This document shows, piece by piece, positions 7,632 to 16,334 of a stretch of 64,000 nucleotides of DNA (the first letter of the stretch is position 1; every line of letters starts with the position of its first letter). The stretch comes from CAYNRA01 sp046296415 (GTDB lineage Bacteria > Bacteroidota > Bacteroidia > Cytophagales > Spirosomataceae): contig JBKBLN010000003.1 in assembly GCA_046296415.1 (NCBI GenBank), positions 186,001 through 250,000 on the forward strand, written 5' to 3'. Made by a program: the position numbers and the translations under genes. The notes under the pieces are model-generated. The model had not been told where the DNA came from. It made no database searches and worked only from the letters and a program-made list of their open reading frames with translations.

Positions 7632-10600
7632 AACTAGCTGAATTTTCGGTGAAGAATTACCCCTTCACCTTGATCTTATTCGCCTTTATCGCCTTGTTAG
7701 GGGTTTCGTCCTTATTGTCGATGCCAAAGTCTGAGGACCCAACCTTGAAAGCGACCTTCTACACGGTGGTGGTGGTCTATCCCGGTACCAGTACCGAGGA
7801 CATGGAGAATTTAATCCTCGATCCTTTAGAGGAACAATTAAATAGTTTAGCCGACATCAAACGAATGATTTCCACCGCCGATGATGGTGTCGCTACAGTG
7901 CGGGTGGAGTTCAACCATGATATCGATGAAGACGAAAAATACGGAGAGGTTCTGCGCGAGGTGAATGCCCTACAGGGAGATCTACCGACCGACATTTATT
8001 CCCTCGACGTTTTACAGTTTACCACCGAGGGGGTCAACATCGTGCAAGTGGCCTTGTTATCCGATACCGCGCCGTATGCTCAGCTTGAAAAAGAGGCGGA
8101 TCGACTGCAAGAAGACTTGGCGAAGATCAAAACCTTGAAGAAAGTGGAAACCTGGGCGTATCCACGTCGGGAGGTACAAGTCAAATTGGATCTCAACCAA
8201 TTGGCACAACGCAAAATTCCTTTGAATCAAGTATTGGGAGCCATTCAATCTGAAAATGCCAATATTCCCGCCGGATCTGTCGATATTGGTCCACGTAAGT
8301 TGAACGTAAAAACCTCAGGGTCCATCGAAGATTTGGAGGAATTACGACAAATCATCGTTCAGTCCAATGGCCAACAAGTGGTGCGGTTGTCGGACATCGC
8401 TACCGTCGAACTAGGTGAAGAAAAAGCCACCTATATGGGGCGTTTAAATGGACGCCGCGGGGTTTTCGTGACGGCCACTCAAAAGAAAAATACCAATATT
8501 TTTGAGGTCGATGAAGCCATTCAAGAAAAATTAGGTGCCTTTGAGTCAACCCTTCCCCAAGACATTAAGCTGGTGAAAAGTTTTGATCAAGCGCAAAGTG
8601 TCTCCAAGCGACTATTGGGCTTGGCTCGCGATTTTGCCATTGCCATCGTTTTGGTGTTGATTACCCTTTTGCCTTTAGGTATTCGACCGGCGGTGATTGT
8701 CATGATCTCCATACCCTTGTCGCTCGCGATCGGCCTGGCAGGTTTGGATTTATTGGGATTTGGTATCAATCAACTTTCAGTCGTCGGGTTGGTGATTTCC
8801 TTGGGTCTGTTAGTCGATGATGCCATCGTGGTCGTCGAAAACATCGCTCGGTTCATTCGGTTGGGGTATACCCGAAAAGAGGCCGCCATTCAAGCTACCT
8901 CACAAATTAGCCAGGCCGTGGTGGGCTGTACAGCCACCTTGATTTTCGCCTTTTTACCCCTCACGTTTCTTCCGGAGTCGGCCGGAGATTTCATACGCAG
9001 TTTGCCCATGGCCGTGATCACCACCGTCTTGGCTTCCTTATTCATTTCCCTGACCATTGTTCCTTTTTTGGCGAGCTGGTTGATGCCCAAAGAGGAAAAA
9101 GAGGAAGGAAACATCTTTCTTCAAGTTTTAAACAAAGGCATTGAGGGATCGTACCGAAAAGTGCTGCAAGCCTCCTTGCAACGCCCCATCCTCACACTCA
9201 TGATAGCGGTAGCCTTGTTTGGTGGCAGTTTGGCGCTGATTCCCGTGATTGGCACCTCTGTTTTTCCCAAGTCGGAAAAACCTCAGTTTTTGATCAACGT
9301 CGAAACACCCCTAGGCACCACGTTACCCCAGACAGATCAGGCGGTTCGTTGGATTGAGCAGCAGATCTTGGGGAATCCACGGGTAAAATACGTGACCACC
9401 AACATTGGAAAAGGGAACCCACGTATATACTACAACGTAATTCCACCGGGAGGAAGTCAGTCGAACTATGCGCAGTTGTTCATTCAGCTCCAGGAGGACG
9501 TGGAGGTACCCGAGCGCACCCAGCTGATCAATCAGTGGAGACAGAAATTTAGTCAATACCCTGGAGCAAAGATTAAAGTCATCGAGTTTGAGCAAGGCCC
9601 TCCCGTGGAGGCTCCGTTGGCCACCCGCATTTACGGGGAAAACCTGGATAGCCTCCGCATTTTGGCTGGCAAGGTGGCCGAAACGTACCAAAAAACAGCC
9701 GGAACCTTGTATGTAAACAATCCGTCGGCTCAGCAGGGCACCGATATCCAGATCCGAATCTTGCGCGACAAAGCCGGGCTGTTGGGTATACCGAGTGCGG
9801 AAATCGACCGCATGATTCGCTTAGGTTTCTCGGGAGTGCCGTTGGGAACTTGGAAAGAGCCAGGCACCTTGCCAGATCCGATCATCAAGGTGAAGGCCCA
9901 TCGCGATGACCTCGATGTATTGGATGAACTCTATGTGTCGACCCCAACCGGGGCGCAGATTCCGGTTCGGCAGTTGGTCGAGATCTCGTGGGTTACGTCA
10001 CCGAATCGTATCAACCATTATGATTTGGAGCGGTACACTACGGTGAGTGCCTTTGTGGAAGATGGGTATTTAACTCCGCAGGTCAATGCCGACTTTCAAC
10101 AAAAACTTCAGGCCTTAAAACTCCCCAAGGGGTATCGTTTTGAGGCCGCGGGCGAGCAGGAGCGGCAGAAAGAAACATTTGGTGGGCTAGGGACCATCAT
10201 CTTGGTGGCATTTTTTGGGATTTTGGCGGTATTGATCCTGGAATTTAAGACATTCAAGAGCTCACTCATTGTGTTGTCTGTGATTCCGTTGGGCATGATT
10301 GGGGCGGTCGGTGTTTTATTTTTAACCGGGCAATCTCTCTCGTTTACAGCGATCATAGGGCTTATAGCCTTGGCCGGGATCGAGGTGAAGAATTCCATCT
10401 TGCTCGTGGACTACACCAACCATTTACGCCGCGAGGAAGGCATGGGCATTGATCAGGCGATCGAAAAGGCGGGGGAAACACGTTTCATCCCGATCGTATT
10501 AACTACCCTGACCGCGATTGGCGGACTCATTCCGTTGGTCCTGGAGCATTCGCCCTTGTATTCACCTTTGGCTTGGGTCATCATCGGGGGACTGATCTCC

Positions 10601-10666
10601 TCCCTCATCCTCACGCGGATTGTCACACCTGTGATGTACAAATTGTTACCACCCAGGATTGACTGA
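7628..10666 (+). CDS. RND-family efflux pump, inner-membrane permease
   Basis: The 1012-aa protein is a full-length AcrB/HAE1-like RND transporter. It has twelve transmembrane helices in two repeats, each with a large periplasmic loop. The proton-relay pair is visible as Asp397-Asp398 in LLVDDAIVVVEN. The C-terminal repeat contains GLIALAGIEVKNSILLVDY. It starts in an ATGA overlap with the adaptor gene and ends the operon. Substrates are probably hydrophobic or amphipathic toxic compounds, but specificity is not readable. It is the last gene before the AT-rich island. Confidence 0.97.
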   Translation: MKLAEFSVKNYPFTLILFAFIALLGVSSLLSMPKSEDPTLKATFYTVVVVYPGTSTEDMENLILDPLEEQLNSLADIKRMISTADDGVATVRVEFNHDIDEDEKYGEVLREVNALQGDLPTDIYSLDVLQFTTEGVNIVQVALLSDTAPYAQLEKEADRLQEDLAKIKTLKKVETWAYPRREVQVKLDLNQLAQRKIPLNQVLGAIQSENANIPAGSVDIGPRKLNVKTSGSIEDLEELRQIIVQSNGQQVVRLSDIATVELGEEKATYMGRLNGRRGVFVTATQKKNTNIFEVDEAIQEKLGAFESTLPQDIKLVKSFDQAQSVSKRLLGLARDFAIAIVLVLITLLPLGIRPAVIVMISIPLSLAIGLAGLDLLGFGINQLSVVGLVISLGLLVDDAIVVVENIARFIRLGYTRKEAAIQATSQISQAVVGCTATLIFAFLPLTFLPESAGDFIRSLPMAVITTVLASLFISLTIVPFLASWLMPKEEKEEGNIFLQVLNKGIEGSYRKVLQASLQRPILTLMIAVALFGGSLALIPVIGTSVFPKSEKPQFLINVETPLGTTLPQTDQAVRWIEQQILGNPRVKYVTTNIGKGNPRIYYNVIPPGGSQSNYAQLFIQLQEDVEVPERTQLINQWRQKFSQYPGAKIKVIEFEQGPPVEAPLATRIYGENLDSLRILAGKVAETYQKTAGTLYVNNPSAQQGTDIQIRILRDKAGLLGIPSAEIDRMIRLGFSGVPLGTWKEPGTLPDPIIKVKAHRDDLDVLDELYVSTPTGAQIPVRQLVEISWVTSPNRINHYDLERYTTVSAFVEDGYLTPQVNADFQQKLQALKLPKGYRFEAAGEQERQKETFGGLGTIILVAFFGILAVLILEFKTFKSSLIVLSVIPLGMIGAVGVLFLTGQSLSFTAIIGLIALAGIEVKNSILLVDYTNHLRREEGMGIDQAIEKAGETRFIPIVLTTLTAIGGLIPLVLEHSPLYSPLAWVIIGGLISSLILTRIVTPVMYKLLPPRID

Positions 10667-10686
10667 TCCAACATAACCTGCGTGAG

Positions 10687-10712
10687 CCACCCCTGCTACA
10701 TGGTGGGGGTGG
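10687..10712. terminator. Possible hairpin after the efflux operon
   Basis: CCACCCC and GGGGTGG form a 7-bp GC-rich stem around a 12-nt loop, 20 bp after the RND stop. There is no T-tract, so it is at best a weak or factor-assisted terminator. The remaining bases to 10829 show nothing I recognise. Confidence 0.35.
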
Positions 10713-10829
10713 TACCACTGCACTTGGTGAATCGAAAAAGAATATGCTAGGCTTTGTTTAACACCTGGGGTATGGCGTTGTTCTGGTTTTAGGTGGGTTT
10801 ATAGGTCTTGAGTGCTAGAAGTAGCTTTT

Positions 10830-11399
10830 CTATTGGAAGTAAATGTCAATACCATCGTATTTTGCGATTAAATCAGGCAAGGTCATTGTTTCAATTTCTA
10901 ATTCTTTACAGATTGCAGGTATCTTTTTGAAAAGTTTATTGTCATTACTGCGTTCTGTTTCTTCTGTAACTAACACCACTTGTTCGCCCTCATTTTTTAG
11001 ATCTAAAGCCAAAATCACCTGTTTCATATCTGCACTTTCGATGAAAGAATTCTTTTGGTTTTCAAATTCAATATCAGTCAGTTTTCTTTTTATTGGTGTG
11101 TTAACAAACACACTATTCAATTGATGAAAAAACTGTTTGGTGTTTGGAACAAGTAGACTGTTTGTTTTATATGGCACTTTAGCAGCTTTCAAAAAAGTTT
11201 TTTCTCTTAAATAGGGTAATTTGACAAGAACGAGTCCTTTGGAATTGTATGTGCATTCTTCTATAACCTTATCAATAATGATAATTTCCCCGTTCTCTAT
11301 TTTTGATTTGATAAATTGAAATAGAACTCCTTTTTTGTCAAATGGCAAGTAGTAACGAACCAACGACAAGAGCGAATTCGTGTCGATTACTACTTTCAT
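10830..11399 (-). CDS. PIN-domain protein, DUF4411 type
   Basis: The 189-aa protein begins MKVVIDTNSLLSL, the first acidic motif of PIN-domain ribonucleases (Asp6). Further acidic residues expected of the fold are present in VIEECTYN and in the C-terminal half. The overall pattern fits DUF4411, a PIN subfamily found next to ImmA/IrrE metalloproteases. Its start overlaps the stop of the upstream metalloprotease gene by 4 bp (ATGA), so the two are coupled. PIN domains usually cut RNA, and a toxin role in a two-gene system is inferred from family and context. Confidence 0.8.
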   Translation of the reverse strand: MKVVIDTNSLLSLVRYYLPFDKKGVLFQFIKSKIENGEIIIIDKVIEECTYNSKGLVLVKLPYLREKTFLKAAKVPYKTNSLLVPNTKQFFHQLNSVFVNTPIKRKLTDIEFENQKNSFIESADMKQVILALDLKNEGEQVVLVTEETERSNDNKLFKKIPAICKELEIETMTLPDLIAKYDGIDIYFQ

Positions 11400-12598
11400 T
11401 GCAAATACTTCTCTAGTTTATCGGGTGAGATATTCAGAGTCTTACAAACATCATATTCATTAATTACACCCTCATAAAAAGCTGTCTGAATGGTTGATAT
11501 GAGCAATGGCGAATTAATAGGTTTGGGTGTTGAACCCCCTTTTTGAATACCTTGTAATTTGTCAAGCTCTCTTTGTTTCCTTTCTTCTTCTTGACGTAAT
11601 CTGTATTGTTCGTCAAAGTCTGCTTTTAAAGTGTTATAGTTGTTTTGAGATAATTTTTTCTGAAATAACAGTTTTGTGAAAAGTGCTATTTGACTTAAAT
11701 GTGTATGCTTTGAAATGTTTTCAATCAGTTCAAAGTGAAAGTCATTTGTTCCGTCAGCCTTGTCAATTTGTTCAAATACCTTATGGTACTCACCAGACAA
11801 AAAATAGTATGCAAAGTCATTGCACCATCTTTCAATCGCTGAAAGTTTATTGTTTGCGAAGTTTGAAATATCAAGTTCTTCAATTTCTTCTTCGTTAAGT
11901 AAATAATGTCCTAATTCGTGAATAAGAGTAAAAATCTCTCTTCTGAAAGACGATTGTTGTCGTTTTAGAACAATTACGTTTGGAGCAAGAAAAAAGCCAT
12001 CAATATTTGCTTTCTCTTTCTTATTCCAAGTTTCTACAAACTCGAAAACCAAAATGTTTTTTTCGGCAAGTTTTGAAATCAATGCTCGTAAAAACTCTTT
12101 GGGTATCGGGTTAAAGTCAGGATATATTTCTTTTCTGATTTTAATTGCTACTACTTTGGGGTCGTCTTGAACAGAAAAGACCGGCAAGGATCTGTCAATA
12201 TTAATTTCAGCCAATTTTGAAATAGCTGAAAGGGATATTTTAAATTCTTCAAATTGATTTACAATCTTCTTTGCACCAATATTTAGCTCTGTCCCAAACT
12301 TGTTTTTTCTAAAGAAAATACTGGCATCTTTAGAAACTTCTGGATATTTTGGGTCTAAATAGTAGTGAAGTCCTTTGTTAAAAACCTTGTCTATTCGTTT
12401 TAAGTGACTAACATTTATCTCATTAGAAAAAATATCGTCCTTGGTCAATGGTTTTTTAAGTCCCTCGCTTACATAGAATAACAAGTCTTCTACTGTCATT
12501 TTATACAATGTCAGCAGGTATTTAAGTCTTGCTATGTTTTGTTCTACTTTCAAGAAGTCCTTATTTGTTTGTTCGGCAAATTTACAATTTTTAACCAT
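11396..12598 (-). CDS. ImmA/IrrE-family metallopeptidase, PIN partner
   Basis: The 400-aa protein has the zinc-peptidase motif HELGH at residues 227-231 followed by an acidic stretch, as in ImmA/IrrE (COG2856). About 200 residues precede it and may include a divergent DNA-binding region. A long charged coiled-coil (about residues 325-350, rich in Gln, Arg and Glu) precedes a C-terminal segment resembling a small helix-turn-helix (VCKTLNISPDKLEKYL). Such proteins act as antitoxin or repressor-cleaving peptidases. It is translationally coupled to the DUF4411 PIN gene, and the pair forms one block bounded upstream by a palindromic spacer. Confidence 0.85.
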   Translation of the reverse strand: MVKNCKFAEQTNKDFLKVEQNIARLKYLLTLYKMTVEDLLFYVSEGLKKPLTKDDIFSNEINVSHLKRIDKVFNKGLHYYLDPKYPEVSKDASIFFRKNKFGTELNIGAKKIVNQFEEFKISLSAISKLAEINIDRSLPVFSVQDDPKVVAIKIRKEIYPDFNPIPKEFLRALISKLAEKNILVFEFVETWNKKEKANIDGFFLAPNVIVLKRQQSSFRREIFTLIHELGHYLLNEEEIEELDISNFANNKLSAIERWCNDFAYYFLSGEYHKVFEQIDKADGTNDFHFELIENISKHTHLSQIALFTKLLFQKKLSQNNYNTLKADFDEQYRLRQEEERKQRELDKLQGIQKGGSTPKPINSPLLISTIQTAFYEGVINEYDVCKTLNISPDKLEKYLQ

Positions 12599-12630
12599 TC
12601 ATTGATCGGTATGAGCATCTTTCTAAACAT

Positions 12631-12789
12631 GCGAACAACGGTTTGCAGTTACACGAAGGTGGAGATTTCGAAGCGGTTCTCTCTCATTAAGCAAAGATTT
12701 TGATAGAAGCACGAAGATTCATTTGAGTACTGAACCTGCTTTTTTTGCTAAACACCTTTTATAGCCAGTGCTTCCTTCTCGTCTGTTAG
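12631..12789. repeat. Spacer repeat A (degenerate, about 135-159 bp)
   Basis: This sequence lies between the ImmA start and the GIY-YIG stop. It aligns with the 26.9-kb spacer over about 90 bp: both contain CGAAGGTG, GATTTCGAA and ACTGAACC in the same order and spacing. It begins GCGAAC. The outer end is either TATAGCC near 12765 or GTTAG at 12785-12789, overlapping the GIY-YIG stop codon. Its inverted-repeat ends have decayed compared with the other copy. Confidence 0.6.
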
Positions 12790-13601
12790 TTTTCATTGTA
12801 TCCAAACTGTCTGCTTTGTAAAACTTCTTTCCACCAACTTTCTCTATCAATTATGATTTGGTCGTCAGTTGTTGATTTGTAAATGTCGAGGATTGCGTAT
12901 TTGAAATTTTGTTTTATATGGTCAAACGATAGTTTTTTAAGTCCTACGTTTCCACCGTGTCCAGTTGCGACATATGCTCTCCAACGTCCTAAAATCATAT
13001 TTTCTCCATAAGCTGAACCGACATACATTTTCCCATTTGAATTGTCAGTCAGTAGATAAACGCCTTTTTGATTTTGTAATGCCGTTTTCCAGTTGTCTTT
13101 TTCTAAAACTCGTTTCATCTCGTCCCAAGAGATATTTACATTTTCATAACCAGGGAATAAGTCGTTGTTAAAAGTGTCAGGTAAAATTTGAGAAACGTAA
13201 CAGTCATCAATTACTGATTCTGCGTTGCGAATCATTGTCTGGGCCTTGTTCTTAAATTTTATAATTAATCTTCCAACATATTTTTCATATTCTGGGAGGT
13301 CTTTATATTCGTAACCAACATCATTGAGTACATTTAAGTCTTTAGTCACTTGTCCAACATGAAAAAGTAACCACAAGTCCTCTTTGGGTTTAATTTTAAC
13401 GAGTCCAACAGTTATTTGCCCTTCTTTGAATGATTTGTTTTTATTGTAATTCCAGTATTGTCCGGCAAGCATAATTGAAATGTCGCCATTTTTAAAAAGT
13501 TCTATTGGATTCCAATTTTGAAATAACATTAAATTGAAACGAATTTTCACGTTTGTAAGATTGTCTAGTCGTAATATGTCGTTTAGTTTTATGCTTTCCA
13601 T
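12786..13601 (-). CDS. GIY-YIG domain protein
   Basis: The 271-aa protein has a C-terminal GIY-YIG nuclease domain. GVYLLTD and MYVGSAYGEN form the core strands, an Arg follows in GRW, and ESWWKEVL supplies the catalytic-type Glu. The N-terminal 170 residues resemble nothing I can name. GIY-YIG enzymes cut DNA in repair, restriction or homing. As a single gene flanked by spacer repeats in a defence island, an anti-phage nuclease is plausible but unproven. The start is ATG 13601. Confidence 0.85.
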   Translation of the reverse strand: MESIKLNDILRLDNLTNVKIRFNLMLFQNWNPIELFKNGDISIMLAGQYWNYNKNKSFKEGQITVGLVKIKPKEDLWLLFHVGQVTKDLNVLNDVGYEYKDLPEYEKYVGRLIIKFKNKAQTMIRNAESVIDDCYVSQILPDTFNNDLFPGYENVNISWDEMKRVLEKDNWKTALQNQKGVYLLTDNSNGKMYVGSAYGENMILGRWRAYVATGHGGNVGLKKLSFDHIKQNFKYAILDIYKSTTDDQIIIDRESWWKEVLQSRQFGYNEN

Positions 13602-13646
13602 TTTCTATTATTCTTTTACTTCAGGTGTCATCCAACCATTGGCTAT

Positions 13647-13710
13647 AAAGATTGTATATACACCATCCAAAAAACCTAGTTGGATAAAGCCTTGAAAAAA
13701 ACAAAAAAGA
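13647..13710. repeat. Leader repeat copy 1 (internally deleted)
   Basis: This 64-bp segment matches both flanks of the longer copy at 16042-16159: AAAGATTGTAT, then ACACC, then CCATCCAAAAAACCTAGT, then TAAAGCCTTG with an A-rich tail. The roughly 50-bp middle part of the longer copy is missing. It lies 46 bp upstream of the GIY-YIG start. Confidence 0.7.
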
Positions 13711-13726
13711 TTTAGAGAACCGCAAA

Positions 13727-13878
13727 CGGCTGATCTAACGAAAAATCCACCGTCAAATTTAGGCCTCCAATACCAAAGATTTGAATTGAAAGCCCATAAC
13801 CCCTGAAGCTTGGTTTAATTCAAGGGGTGCCTCGATGTTCTACTTCGCTACATTCGTTTAAGACTTGTGTATTAGCCG
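13727..13878. repeat. Spacer with weak terminal inverted repeat (152 bp)
   Basis: The spacer starts with CGGCTGAT and ends with ATTAGCCG, inverted with one mismatch, and it ends 5 bp before the RES toxin stop codon. Inside is a second inverted pair (AACCCCT and AGGGGT). It is placed like the other spacers, but its sequence is not clearly homologous to them, so membership in the family is uncertain. Confidence 0.35.
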
Positions 13879-13883
13879 AAGTT

Positions 13884-14354
13884 TTATTTTTGTTTAAATC
13901 TGCTGTCAAATTCTAATCTCTGGATTGATATTACTTTTATTTTTTTTGAGTCGGGATGATTTGGATTTATTAGATAATTATATTCAGGAGGAACAATTGC
14001 ACTAGGAACTTTTAACACGGCAGCATTTTTTTGAGAAACAAAATCATCTCCAATGAATTGTGTTTCAAGTATTGGAGGTTTAGAATCCCAATTTTCTGGT
14101 AGTTGCTCAATAGGCAACACTACTATTTCTATTTCGTCTGGGATTTCTATTTCAACATAAAATCGATCCTTAGGTAAATCTTCTAAAAAATCAAGATGTA
14201 CAGAAACTTCCAGCGTTGCAAGTGCACGAGATTCAGCTGTGTAAACAAGATACGTGTTTAAACTATTCCATCTATACCCTTCGGTTAAAGCAGCTCCGAC
14301 TCCTTGTAATGTTGTGTCTAAATATTTTTCTCTTTCAATTCTATATACTTTCAT
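13884..14354 (-). CDS. RES-domain toxin (NAD+-degrading type)
   Basis: From ATG 14354 the protein is 156 aa, normal for RES toxins. It has the Arg-Tyr-Glu-Ser set expected of the RES active site: Arg28 in GYRWNS, Tyr38, Glu49 in ATLEVSVH and Ser118 in VPSAIVP. Known RES toxins of the MbcT/ParT type consume NAD+ or modify a host enzyme. The longer frame upstream overlaps the antitoxin gene and is rejected. Start and upstream stop overlap by one base, so the pair is co-translated. Confidence 0.9.
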   Translation of the reverse strand: MKVYRIEREKYLDTTLQGVGAALTEGYRWNSLNTYLVYTAESRALATLEVSVHLDFLEDLPKDRFYVEIEIPDEIEIVVLPIEQLPENWDSKPPILETQFIGDDFVSQKNAAVLKVPSAIVPPEYNYLINPNHPDSKKIKVISIQRLEFDSRFKQK

Positions 14355-14854
14355 TAAGCGAGATTTCCGTATTCGATTCTGTTTAGACAATTTTTGACTT
14401 CTTGTATTCCAGTGACAGAATCTAGTAAGCTTTCTGGAGAATTGCCTCCTAAAGAGATATTTTGTTTTTTCATCCAACGTTGGAATTTTTCCTCTTCATT
14501 GTTAAAAACTTCTATCCCAAATTCCACTAATTCAATAAGAAGTAAAATAATTTCACTGTCTCTACCATTGAGTAATGATTTTTCTCTTCTTTTTTTGTTG
14601 TAGGTTGTCTGAGGCAGCCCAAAAATATGCAAAAACTCTTTTACAGGGACATTGATTCTCTTACTTATTACCTCAATGGAAGCATAGGGAATTCCGGCTC
14701 TTATTATTCCAATTCTATCAAGTCTTGATGTCCAAACATACTCCTGCCCTTCCGTTTCCAATCTCCATTTGGCGGATGATATTCTAGCAGCTTTGGCTCG
14801 ACCGATACTTTCTTTTGGATCAAATGTCCTCTTTTGTTTACCTACTTCTTCCAT
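14354..14854 (-). CDS. Xre/MbcA/ParS-type antitoxin of the RES pair
   Basis: The 166-aa protein precedes the RES toxin, the usual order for this type II system. It has an N-terminal helix-turn-helix-like region (YASIEVISKRINVPVKEFLH) and a C-terminal DUF2384-like domain. The latter includes EFGIEVFNNEEEKFQRWMKK and ending ESLLDSVTGIQEVKNCLNRI, the part that plugs the toxin active site. I chose ATG 14854. The frame extends 33 bp further only to a TTG. Confidence 0.87.
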   Translation of the reverse strand: MEEVGKQKRTFDPKESIGRAKAARISSAKWRLETEGQEYVWTSRLDRIGIIRAGIPYASIEVISKRINVPVKEFLHIFGLPQTTYNKKRREKSLLNGRDSEIILLLIELVEFGIEVFNNEEEKFQRWMKKQNISLGGNSPESLLDSVTGIQEVKNCLNRIEYGNLA

Positions 14855-14923
14855 AATCAAAGCAATAATACTTTGAATGTACAACAAATATGCTGCAAAT
14901 GCTAAATTTGTCGAAAAATAAAT

Positions 14924-15054
14924 GCTAACGGTTTGGCGGTATGGTTAGTTTCCGATTTCAACGCACTCTCCTATCAGATTATCACTACTTTTGATACGAG
15001 CTGTGCCGCTCGAATGCCCACTGAGCAGGCCATTAACTATACCGCGTGTTAGGC
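14924..15054. repeat. Spacer repeat D: 131-bp attC-like inverted repeat
   Basis: Left end GCTAACGGTTTGGCGGTATG and right end, read as reverse complement, GCCTAACACGCGGTATAG are inverted copies. GCGGTAT is identical in both and GTTA follows in both. The gene-strand end GCCTAAC matches the integron attC R'' consensus RYYYAAC. The other end GTTAGC matches only GTTRR of GTTRRRY. The spacer lies immediately upstream of the Xre/RES pair and contains the stop codon of the preceding gene. Confidence 0.7.
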
Positions 15055-16031
15055 ACAGTTATTTTTTCCCATTTCCACCACATATAATGTCCTTCTCGTT
15101 CTTCAATCTTAAATTTCTGATTACACCTCGTGCATGACGCTTCGTAGTAATCAACCCATTTATCTTCAACTCTAACGATGTTGTCGAGTTGGAGAAATCC
15201 GTTATCTACTTCTTTTTTAGGGTTCATACAATCGTGCAGACCATACAAAGAACAAGTACAAGCATCTGAATCTCTATGAAATTCTAGCGTCTTAACAGCA
15301 GCAGTAAGAAACCTTGAATTGGGAGCAAAAGCTCCACCAAGTTCAATCCCTTTTGTTAATTCATGTATCTTATCAGTCAATATAAGTAAAGGATTCAATG
15401 CTTCTCTGTCCTGTCCTAATGCAATTATTTCACATGTCGATTCCCAAATTTGATGACTATCCCTAGAGGATATTTTATTCATTATTTCTTTAGTGGTCAT
15501 TTTACTATGCATCTCATCAATTTCTGATCCTTTCTTTATGCTATCATATTCTGATTTTAAATCATAGTGAGAAACGAAAGTAGCGTCTAAAATTTGAATT
15601 CGAGTTAATTCCTCTTTTTTAATCAGGCTTATTATCTGTCTAGCAAGAATGAAATCAGTTATTTGATATATTCCACCTGACCAACCATGATTTCCACATG
15701 TCATACTCCAGTGGTTATCATCTATTGATTTCTCAGTAGAGTAGCTAAAATAAGCCCCAGGGTCACTAATTGTTGGATGAACATGATCGTGGAAATCTAT
15801 TTGATACTTTTCCCTCCTCAAAACATTCAATAAATCCCTTATGTCATCTGTTCCTACAAGCTTATCAATATACACATAGTCAATGTTATCTTCTCTTATT
15901 AGTTTGAGATAACGGTGTCCAGAAAGATAATCGCCTAGTTTAGATTTATTTATTCCAAGAATGAATTTTAGTTTTTTACATATCATTTTATCAATCCGAT
16001 TATTTTTCGACTCAGGTTTCTTCTTTGTCAT
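15033..16031 (-). CDS. Hypothetical protein with C-terminal Cys pairs
   Basis: The 332-aa product from ATG 16031 (MTKKKPESK) is not a family I recognise. The frame runs 16 codons further upstream, but those codons are made of a repeat element, so the internal ATG is preferred. Visible features are a basic N-terminus, His/Trp-rich segments in the middle (DNHWSMTCGNHGWSGG), and cysteines CTCSLYGLHDC and CTRCNQKF near the C-terminus that could bind zinc. The last seven residues (VPNTRYS) are encoded by spacer repeat D. Neighbours are toxin-antitoxin and restriction genes, so a defence function is possible but only by location. Confidence 0.65.
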   Translation of the reverse strand: MTKKKPESKNNRIDKMICKKLKFILGINKSKLGDYLSGHRYLKLIREDNIDYVYIDKLVGTDDIRDLLNVLRREKYQIDFHDHVHPTISDPGAYFSYSTEKSIDDNHWSMTCGNHGWSGGIYQITDFILARQIISLIKKEELTRIQILDATFVSHYDLKSEYDSIKKGSEIDEMHSKMTTKEIMNKISSRDSHQIWESTCEIIALGQDREALNPLLILTDKIHELTKGIELGGAFAPNSRFLTAAVKTLEFHRDSDACTCSLYGLHDCMNPKKEVDNGFLQLDNIVRVEDKWVDYYEASCTRCNQKFKIEEREGHYMWWKWEKITVPNTRYS

Positions 16032-16041
16032 AAATGAGCAC

Positions 16042-16159
16042 AAAGATTGTATTAACACCCTATATTCCCCCAATACCATCTATCCCCAATTGAAGATGCA
16101 GTCTTGCGCAAGCCATCCAAAAAACCTAGTGGGCTAAAGCCTTGGGAAAACAAAAAAGG
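16042..16159. repeat. Leader repeat copy 2 (longest)
   Basis: This is the fullest copy of the second repeat family. Its outer parts match 13647-13710 and its middle part (16068-16115, starting CCCCAATACCATCTAT) matches 28798-28846 with few differences. It ends 11 bp upstream of the ATG of the preceding hypothetical gene. The segment from here to 16334 contains no gene I can support. Confidence 0.72.
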
Positions 16160-16334
16160 TTCGATTTTCTTTTTCTCCGCTTGTTTATCAGTTGTCTTTG
16201 TCATGCATTGGGGCGGATACACTCTTTGCCAAGTTTTGGATTGTGCGTTGGCTTGAGGGGCTTTAACAATGTGCTTGCAAATAGGGTAGTATCTTACCCG
16301 TCATTCTGCAATTGATTTATATCCATTCCTCTTC

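Noticed and set aside
16032..16079. 16-codon extension of the Cys-pair protein
   Set aside because: These codons are made of the leader repeat, so translation from ATG 16031 is more likely.
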